Assembly (NCBI GenBank): GCA_964541155.1
Contig: CAZIPC010000005.1
Span: forward strand, 218,558-282,557
DNA length: 64,000 nt
DNA from: UBA4416 sp964541155
GTDB lineage: Bacteria > Bacteroidota > Bacteroidia > B-17B0 > Aurantibacillaceae
Reading direction: 5' to 3'
Shown here: positions 54,729 to 61,376 of the stretch, in pieces
Numbering within the stretch: position 1 is the stretch's first letter
Layout of the letters: each line of letters starts with the position of its first letter
Notes under the pieces: generated by a model
What the model was told of the DNA's origin: nothing
Seen by the model: only the letters and a program-made list of their open reading frames with translations
Databases searched by the model: none
Program-made: the position numbers and the translations under genes

Positions 54729-55490
54729 ATGTTTCATTTTATTTTAAGAACTATTCCTAGGCCAATACTCATCAAATTAAGTTTAGTATTTAGTAAAATA
54801 GCCCCAATTATATACTATGGCAAAACCTATGAAGACCCTATTAGTGGTAAAACTTACCGTAAATTTTTACCATATGGTTACGGAGGCAGAGCTAAAAGGG
54901 ATAATGTATTATGTCCAGGAAGTTTGTCGTTAGAAAGACATCGTTTGCTATGGTTATATTTAAAAGAAAAAACTAACTTTTTTACACAAAAACACAAATT
55001 GCTGCATATAGCACCTGAACAATGTTTTTATAAATTATTTAAAGCAATGCCAAATATAGAGTACGTAACTGGTGATTATAATTCGCCAATAGCAGATTAT
55101 CATTTTGATTTACATCATGCTCCATTTGAGGATAATACATTTGATGTTATTTTTTGTAATCACGTATTAGAACACGTGGAAGATGCAAATCAATGTATGA
55201 GAGAATTATACAGAATGATGAAGCCCGGAGGATTTGGTATTTTTCAAATTCCTCAAGATATCAATCGTTATGACACTTATGAAGATAAAACCATTACTTC
55301 TGAAGCAGATAGAGAATTACATTTTTGGCAAAAAGACCATGTGAGATTGTTTGGGCTTGATTATAAAGATAAACTCGAAGCTGCAGGGTTTAATGTTACT
55401 GTAGAAGATTATACAAAACAAATACCAGCTAATTTAGTTGAACGTTATCGTTTACCAAAAGGAGAATTATTATATATGTGTAAAAAATAA
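54729..55490 (+). CDS. Class I SAM-dependent methyltransferase
   Basis: Methyltransferase of 253 residues. An N-terminal segment (IPRPILIKLSLVFSKIAPIIYYG) is hydrophobic, possibly membrane-associated. It is followed by KLLHIAPEQCFYKLFKAM as a modified motif I, VTGDYNSPIADYHFDLHHAPFEDNTFDVIFCNHVLEHVED and LYRMMKPGGFGIFQIP. The glycine-rich loop is weak, as in many Bacteroidota homologues. It is divergent from the GT39-type gene and convergent with the acyltransferase, one base apart. Confidence 0.82.
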   Translation: MFHFILRTIPRPILIKLSLVFSKIAPIIYYGKTYEDPISGKTYRKFLPYGYGGRAKRDNVLCPGSLSLERHRLLWLYLKEKTNFFTQKHKLLHIAPEQCFYKLFKAMPNIEYVTGDYNSPIADYHFDLHHAPFEDNTFDVIFCNHVLEHVEDANQCMRELYRMMKPGGFGIFQIPQDINRYDTYEDKTITSEADRELHFWQKDHVRLFGLDYKDKLEAAGFNVTVEDYTKQIPANLVERYRLPKGELLYMCKK

Positions 55491-55491
55491 A

Positions 55492-56667
55492 TTACTCTAA
55501 TTTATTTTTTACAGGATTCGCATATTGGGTAATAAATAATTCTTTTAAAACATCTTGTTCCCCTTTTAGTTCAGATATTTTTGAATTCATATAGGTGATA
55601 AAATTTTCTTTATCTAAGTTGTTGTAATTGTTTTCAAAAATAGTGGTTTGATGAAGCAAATCGTAAGCTACATAATTAATAGCATTCAATTTATAATTTT
55701 GATGAATTTGTTTGTCTATATGAGTTACTAATGCTTTTATTTTCTCTTTATCATTAGATTTTGTTTCAATATCTAATAATTCTTTTTGGATTGGTTTCCC
55801 AAAAGCAACATGTATATTACCTTTAAATTGTTTAATTCCTGTAATTATACTATTCAAATCTTCGCCTGGTGCTTTTTTATATTCCACTGGTAGTGATGAT
55901 AAATGTAATTCTTGAGCTTTTAATGCATCACATGGCTCATATTCATAGCTAATAGATAATGGCACAATATTTAATTCAGAAAAATTACTTTCAAAATCTT
56001 TATTTCCACTCATGTTTAGCATTTTCAATAAACCAGTTTGAGTTAAATCATTACCATCTTTAGTTCTCCCATTTCGTTGAGCAATCCATACACTTACGTT
56101 TTTGTCAATAATAGTATGCCTTATGTAAGCACTTAATTTTCTCGAAATTTCAAATAACTCTTTTACATTTCCTTCTCGTTCAACAGAAAACATTCTGTTC
56201 ATTGATACAAAATCTGATATAAATCCTTCTTCAATTAAATTTGATCCAAATAAAATTTCAGATGTTTCAAATTCTTCTTTATCTAAAATGATTTGAAGTA
56301 TAGCGCTATCTAATAATATATCTCTATGGTTGGCAATATATAAATAGGCTTTGTTTTTATCTAAATGTTCTAATCCACTCCATGTTAGTTTTGTTGATGT
56401 TCCTTTTACGATTCTCCATATCGCATCTCTCATAAATTGAGTTTGAAATTCATATAAAGAATGGATGCTAGTCGTTTTATTTATTAAATCTTCTTTTGAA
56501 ATTTCAGGAAATAAAAAAGCCATTGCTTTATGAAATTTTTCATAATTAGCAATTCTATTCATGACTTCATTAGCTTGTGTATCGTAAAAAGGTCTTAATG
56601 TTTCAAAATCAAAATCTTTTGCAAAATCACTTATTTTTTTTGGAGGCTCAGATGTATAAAATTTCAT
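55492..56667 (-). CDS. PlsC-like lysophospholipid-type O-acyltransferase
   Basis: Acyltransferase of 391 residues. The acyl-binding motif is YIANHRDILLDSAIL with His114; the acidic residue after it is at 120, one residue further than in the classical HX4D motif, and an Asp also sits at 116. Later motifs are SVEREGNVKELF, VSVWIAQRNGRTKDG and VPLSISYEYEP, the substrate-side blocks of the family. No transmembrane helix is evident. It could act on phosphoglycerides or, as GlsA-type partner of the N-acyltransferase at 48798, on acyl-glycine lipids. This last point is inference. Confidence 0.78.
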   Translation of the reverse strand: MKFYTSEPPKKISDFAKDFDFETLRPFYDTQANEVMNRIANYEKFHKAMAFLFPEISKEDLINKTTSIHSLYEFQTQFMRDAIWRIVKGTSTKLTWSGLEHLDKNKAYLYIANHRDILLDSAILQIILDKEEFETSEILFGSNLIEEGFISDFVSMNRMFSVEREGNVKELFEISRKLSAYIRHTIIDKNVSVWIAQRNGRTKDGNDLTQTGLLKMLNMSGNKDFESNFSELNIVPLSISYEYEPCDALKAQELHLSSLPVEYKKAPGEDLNSIITGIKQFKGNIHVAFGKPIQKELLDIETKSNDKEKIKALVTHIDKQIHQNYKLNAINYVAYDLLHQTTIFENNYNNLDKENFITYMNSKISELKGEQDVLKELFITQYANPVKNKLE

Positions 56668-56906
56668 ATTTTAAATTATTTGCTAACGAAAATTATTTTA
56701 TTTTTTAATTAATAAAATAATTAGTTGTTTATGTGTAATGCTATATTACTTAAAAGCATAAGTTCATATAGTTAACAATGCATTGACTTTTGTTTTTGGT
56801 AAATAATAAAATTTACTTAAAACAATTTGCAAATTTACCTTTATGTTTTTATTAAATTGTAATTATTTTCATTTATTATCCTATTTTTAAATATTTTGTT
56901 TGAGTT

Positions 56907-57437
56907 ATGATGTATTTAAAAGATGAATTAATAGGTAGTATTAATCAATTTAATCCAACTAAACTGGCTAAAAAAATTTTAGATTTAAGTTTAGAAAAAG
57001 AATTAATTAGATACTGTTTATCAAATGATGTACTCCTAAGTAGTAGATCAATGTGGGTTTTAGGACATTGTAGTGAAATTAATTTTGATAGAATTATTCC
57101 TTTTCATGAAGTACTGATTACTAATTTAAAAAATGAAACATTACATAATGGGGTTATTAGAAATACGTTACGTTTATTTCAAAAATATCCAGTGCCAGTA
57201 AAGCACGAATCTTTTTTATTAGATAAATGTTTGGATTATATTAAAAACCCATCTCAAGCTATTGCTGTGAGGGCATATTCCATGACAGTAGTATTGAATA
57301 TAGCAAAAAAATATCCTGAATTACTTGATGAATTAAGGCTTACACTAATAAATTTAGAATTTGTAAGTGAAAGTCCTGGTATAAAATCTAAAATTAAAAA
57401 TACGTTAAAGACAATTGAAAAAATAAAAATTAAATAA
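56907..57437 (+). CDS. HEAT-repeat-like protein, function unknown
   Basis: All-alpha protein of 176 residues that looks like HEAT/armadillo units (LLSSRSMWVLGHCSEINFDR, AIAVRAYSMTVVLNIAKKYPELLDEL). It has no catalytic motif or signal peptide. Overall plan and length resemble the protein at 17440, but the primary sequences are only distantly alike by eye. It starts after a 239-base AT-rich gap without other ORFs, and is convergent with the flavin oxidoreductase gene. Confidence 0.7.
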   Translation: MMYLKDELIGSINQFNPTKLAKKILDLSLEKELIRYCLSNDVLLSSRSMWVLGHCSEINFDRIIPFHEVLITNLKNETLHNGVIRNTLRLFQKYPVPVKHESFLLDKCLDYIKNPSQAIAVRAYSMTVVLNIAKKYPELLDELRLTLINLEFVSESPGIKSKIKNTLKTIEKIKIK

Positions 57438-57449
57438 GTTTAGCTACAA

Positions 57450-58394
57450 TCAAATTGACATTTGTTTGAATTCTTTTACTGTTGCATTATATTCAGAAAC
57501 TAATTCGTCAATAACTTCCTTAGCGCTGCTAATTTTTTTGATGTTCCCAGAGACTTGACCAATTTCTAATTCCCCTTCAATTAAATCTCCTTCAAACATT
57601 CCTTTTTTCGCACGTCCTCTTCCTAGTAACTGTTTTAATTCCTCTTCTGTTCCACCTTTTTGTTCTAATTCTTTTACTCTATCAAAAAATGAATTTTTAA
57701 GAAGCCTCACAGGTGTTAATTGTTTTAAAGACAAAAGAGTATCTCCTTCATTAGCATTAATAATGGCATTTTTAAAATTAATATGAGCCGAGGATTCGTG
57801 TGTAGTTACAAAACGACTACCAATTTGAACTCCCTCTGCGCCCAAAGCAAAAGCAGCTGCTATAGCTTTTCCAGAAGCAATACCTCCAGCAGCAATTAAA
57901 GGCAAAGATATATGTTTTTTTACAGCAGGAATTAAAACAAGTGTTGTTGTTTCTTCCCTACCATTATGCCCTCCGGCTTCAAAGCCTTCAGCAACAATAG
58001 CATCAACTCCAGCTTCTTCACATTTAACAGCAAACTTTATGTTAGAAACAACATGAACAACAGTTATACCATTACTTTTCAAATGATTTGTCCATGTTTT
58101 GGGATTACCTGCAGATGTAAAAACAATTTTTACACCTTCTTCAATAATAATTTTCATGTGCTCCTCAATATTAGGGTATAACAAAGGAACGTTTACTCCA
58201 AACGGTTTATGAGTAGCTTGTTTACATTTTCTTATTTGTTCTCTCAACACATCAGGATACATTGATCCGGCACCAATCAATCCTAATCCTCCCGCATTTG
58301 AAACTGCAGATGCCAGTTCCCAACCACTGCACCATATCATCCCGCCTTGTATAATAGGGTATTTTATGTTAAATAATCGATTGATAGTATTCAT
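57450..58394 (-). CDS. Nitronate monooxygenase/FabK-like flavin oxidoreductase
   Basis: FMN TIM-barrel enzyme of 314 residues. Motifs are YPIIQGGMIW, AVSNAGGLGLIGAG, PFGVNVPL, EGFEAGGHNGREET with His143 in the active-site position, PLIAAGGIASG and GVQIGSRFVTTHES. The family holds nitronate monooxygenases and the enoyl-ACP reductase FabK; assignment to either needs experiment. A C-terminal region (about 235-314) is family-typical. Confidence 0.85.
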   Translation of the reverse strand: MNTINRLFNIKYPIIQGGMIWCSGWELASAVSNAGGLGLIGAGSMYPDVLREQIRKCKQATHKPFGVNVPLLYPNIEEHMKIIIEEGVKIVFTSAGNPKTWTNHLKSNGITVVHVVSNIKFAVKCEEAGVDAIVAEGFEAGGHNGREETTTLVLIPAVKKHISLPLIAAGGIASGKAIAAAFALGAEGVQIGSRFVTTHESSAHINFKNAIINANEGDTLLSLKQLTPVRLLKNSFFDRVKELEQKGGTEEELKQLLGRGRAKKGMFEGDLIEGELEIGQVSGNIKKISSAKEVIDELVSEYNATVKEFKQMSI

Positions 58395-58431
58395 ATGTTA
58401 TTGTTTTTTACGGTAAAGTTAAAGATTTTAT

Positions 58432-58439
58432 TATTTTTG
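58432..58439 (+). promoter_or_regulatory. Candidate -7 element for DUF6089 gene
   Basis: TATTTTTG fits TAnnTTTG, 24 bases before the ATG at 58464. No TTTG lies at the expected upstream distance, so only one element is supported. Confidence 0.45.
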
Positions 58440-58463
58440 TATAGTATAAAACGTTAGCGTTTA

Positions 58464-59375
58464 ATGAAAAACTTTAGTATTCTACTCTTCTTATTATTTT
58501 TTGTTACTATTTCAAAAGCACAATGGCTTTGGGACTATGGTTTTTCTTTGGGAGTTTCTAATTATTTAGGAGATATAGGTGGAAAAGAAAAAACAAGACG
58601 CGATTTTGTAGCAGATATGAAGCTTGCTAAAACCAGATGGAATGCTGGAGCTTTTGCAAGATATAAATTACACAAATCATTTTCTGTTAAATTTTCATTA
58701 GATTATTTGCGTATAGAAGGAGATGATAAGTTGTCGTCTAATCCAGCAAGGCATGCGCGTAATTTAAATTTTAAAAACGACATGTTTGATTTGTCTGCTA
58801 CCGGACAAATTTTCTTTTTTGAAGATAATGATTTAGGAAATACCTACAGGTTTAAAAACGGATTTAGAGCCTATGTATTTGCAGGTTTAGGGTGTTTTTA
58901 TTCTAATCCTAAAACGCTTGATGGAAATGTTGCTTTACGGCCATTACATACAGAAGGCGTTAGGTATTCACCAGTAGGAATTAATATACCTATGGGTGTT
59001 GGATTTTATTTTACAATTAACAAAAGACATCGAATAGGGTATGAATTTAATTACAGAACTACGTTTACAGATTATCTGGATGATATAAGCGGGAATTATC
59101 CTAGTGATCCTAGTTTAACAGCCAATCCTAGTTTATCTTTAAGAATGCCTGAATTAGCATCACAAATAACTCCTGAAAACAAAGGAATTTATTATTCACA
59201 TGGATGGGGGCAAAAACGAGGCGATAAATCTCATAATGATGCTTACATGACTATGAATGTAAGTTATAGCTATGTTTTACGAGGTAAATCTAATTTTTAT
59301 AGAAGTCAGTATAGCCATTTTTTTGGTAACAACAGAGGTAGGGGAAAAGTTAGAAAAATAAGGGCTAAATTTTAA
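58464..59375 (+). CDS. DUF6089-type outer-membrane protein
   Basis: Protein of 303 residues with signal peptide (KNFSILLFLLFFVTISKAQ) and an eight-stranded-barrel-like pattern: WDYGFSLGVSNYLGDIGGKEKTRRDF, WNAGAFARYKLHKSFSVKFSLDY, FRAYVFAGLGCFYSNPK, PMGVGFYFTINKRHRIGYEFNYRTTFTDYLDDISG. This family is widespread in Bacteroidota, function unknown, and is expected in the outer membrane. The extreme C-terminus is basic (GRGKVRKIRAKF). It is convergent with the response regulator gene. Confidence 0.8.
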   Translation: MKNFSILLFLLFFVTISKAQWLWDYGFSLGVSNYLGDIGGKEKTRRDFVADMKLAKTRWNAGAFARYKLHKSFSVKFSLDYLRIEGDDKLSSNPARHARNLNFKNDMFDLSATGQIFFFEDNDLGNTYRFKNGFRAYVFAGLGCFYSNPKTLDGNVALRPLHTEGVRYSPVGINIPMGVGFYFTINKRHRIGYEFNYRTTFTDYLDDISGNYPSDPSLTANPSLSLRMPELASQITPENKGIYYSHGWGQKRGDKSHNDAYMTMNVSYSYVLRGKSNFYRSQYSHFFGNNRGRGKVRKIRAKF

Positions 59376-59380
59376 AATAA

Positions 59381-60085
59381 TTATTTCCCTTTTTTCTTAA
59401 AATAGTTGCCTACTTCTTTCTCGTAACTATTGCCTATAGGAATTTCGACATCTCCCATTTTAATTGTTTTACCTTTAATAGAATCTATTTTTTTTAGATT
59501 TATGATATAAGAACGATGTACTCGGAGAAATTGATTTTTATCAAGTAAATTCATCACATTTTTCATGTTCATTTTAGTTATAACTGGTTTTTGCCCTGCC
59601 AGGTTAATCTTTAAGTAATCATCTAGGGTTTCAATAAAATCAATCTCTTCTAAGTCAATTTTTATTAATGAGTACTGTGAACGGACAAAGAAAAATTTAT
59701 TTCTAACTTCTTGAGATTTTTGTTTAAAATATTCAAAATAATCTAACGCTTTATTTACAGATTTTGTGAATCTATTTAAATCAATAGGTTTTAGTAAATA
59801 ATCTATAGCGTTTAGTTCAAAGCCTTGTACAGCGTAGTTTTCATAAGCTGTTACAAAAATGATCATTTTATTTTGACAATATTTTTTACAAAAATCAATC
59901 CCATTAATAATAGGCATTTGAATATCTAAAAAAACTAAATCTACAGAATGTTTTTTGCAATACTCTATAGCTAAATCAACACTTGTAAATGTTTGTTTCA
60001 AATTTATAAAAGGAATTTCTTCACAATATTTTTTTAAAACAATATGAGCTAAAGGCTCGTCGTCAATATAAATACAATTAATCAT
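59381..60085 (-). CDS. LytTR-family response regulator
   Basis: Two-domain regulator of 234 residues. The receiver domain (1-120) has the acidic pair near IYIDDEPLA and the phospho-acceptor Asp54 in LVFLDIQMP. The C-terminal LytTR DNA-binding domain (about 135-234) has VRSQYSLIKIDLEEIDFIETLDDYLKI and FLRVHRSYIINLKKIDSI. It overlaps the kinase gene by eight bases, so they form a pair. Target genes are unknown; the nearby giant repeat protein is on the other strand. Confidence 0.93.
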   Translation of the reverse strand: MINCIYIDDEPLAHIVLKKYCEEIPFINLKQTFTSVDLAIEYCKKHSVDLVFLDIQMPIINGIDFCKKYCQNKMIIFVTAYENYAVQGFELNAIDYLLKPIDLNRFTKSVNKALDYFEYFKQKSQEVRNKFFFVRSQYSLIKIDLEEIDFIETLDDYLKINLAGQKPVITKMNMKNVMNLLDKNQFLRVHRSYIINLKKIDSIKGKTIKMGDVEIPIGNSYEKEVGNYFKKKGK

Positions 60086-61085
60086 GTAATTTTAATTTTA
60101 AAGTAACCGTGTAATAATCCAATTCATCAGAAGTTGTTATTTGATGAGTGTTAGGATATAAAAAATTCAATCTTTTTTTTACGTTTTGAATACCAAATCC
60201 ACTAACTTCATTAACATAAACTTTTACTTTTTTGTTACGAACTAATAAAATTAAATAATCATTTTCATTACTTATATTTATTGTTATTTCACAATTTTCT
60301 TCAGGACTCACACCATGTTTAAATGCATTTTCAATAAAAGGTAAAAATATAAAAGGTGCTATTTTTTTAAACTCAAGAATACACGTATTTGTAATAGTTA
60401 ATTTAACATTTTGTGGAAGTCTTAATTTTTCTAACTCAACATATGAGTTAATATATTCGAGTTCTTTACTTACAGTAACAAAATCATGAATTTGTTGATT
60501 CATCATATAGCGCATAATATTAGATAGTTTAAGTATTGCATCACTTGTAAGATCTGATTTAGCTAAACTTAAAGCATAAATATTATTTAAAGTGTTAAAT
60601 AAAAAGTGTGGATTAACCTGACTTTTTAAAGAATTAATTTCATTTAAAAATGAATTTTTTTCAACTTCACGTATTCGTTTAATGTTGTAGAGTAATAAAG
60701 AAAAAAGAAAAACAATAATAAGCCTTACCACAATAAATATAGTAATAACTAATTGATGATTTTTTGAAAATAGTTTACTTATGGGATTGATACTTGGATT
60801 TAAATAAAAAACAAGATTAAATAATAATAGATACATAACGCAAATAAGAACATATATAACGTAGCGTTTTTTAAAAAATAACTTAGGAAGAGCATAGTAA
60901 AAATTGAGATAATAAAAACTAATTAAAAAGAAATTTGAAATAACAAATGCAATGTATTTATGATTAATTATTCCATTTATAAATAAAGGACTAAACGCAT
61001 TAAATTGAATAAACTGAACGGAAAGAAAAACAATCCAAATAAAAATTTCGGCAAAAATTCTAAGTTTATTGTATTTTAGTTTCAT
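60078..61085 (-). CDS. LytS-type sensor histidine kinase
   Basis: Histidine kinase of 335 residues in the His_kinase (PF06580) family. Four membrane helices cover about 8-30, 43-65, 74-96 and 110-134. The phospho-acceptor is His160 in SQVNPHFLFNTLNNIYALS, and an ATPase domain with PFIFLPFIENAFKHGV (N-box) and GFGIQNVKKRLNFLY (G-box) follows. There is no extracytoplasmic sensing domain, so it probably senses within the membrane. Cognate partner of the LytTR regulator. Confidence 0.92.
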   Translation of the reverse strand: MKLKYNKLRIFAEIFIWIVFLSVQFIQFNAFSPLFINGIINHKYIAFVISNFFLISFYYLNFYYALPKLFFKKRYVIYVLICVMYLLLFNLVFYLNPSINPISKLFSKNHQLVITIFIVVRLIIVFLFSLLLYNIKRIREVEKNSFLNEINSLKSQVNPHFLFNTLNNIYALSLAKSDLTSDAILKLSNIMRYMMNQQIHDFVTVSKELEYINSYVELEKLRLPQNVKLTITNTCILEFKKIAPFIFLPFIENAFKHGVSPEENCEITINISNENDYLILLVRNKKVKVYVNEVSGFGIQNVKKRLNFLYPNTHQITTSDELDYYTVTLKLKLHD

Positions 61086-61261
61086 TAAGCTAAAGTAAAA
61101 AAATTAATTTAACAACCTGCATATTCATGTATATTATGTTTGCAGTCGTTTTTTGGAGATAAATCTTTGTTTTTAAACGATTTAGTAAGCGTTTTTATCT
61201 ATTTTAGCCTACTTAAAAAGCTCATTCTCCGACACTTTTAGGTGTGTGTTTTTTTTTAAAC

Positions 61262-61269
61262 TAACTTTG
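61262..61269 (+). promoter_or_regulatory. Candidate -7 element upstream of the giant repeat protein
   Basis: TAACTTTG fits TAnnTTTG. Twenty bases upstream is TTAG (61238-61241), three of four bases of TTTG. If used, the leader of the giant gene would be about 100 bases. A second TAnnTTTG (TATGTTTG) lies at 61136-61143. Confidence 0.4.
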
Positions 61270-61376
61270 CGTTTCTCTTACAAAGGCTTAAACCATAGCC
61301 AATAAATTTCTTATTAATTTATTAAAAAATTCTGTTGTTTTTAGTTAAAAATTATCTATTAAGATTTACCATTCTT

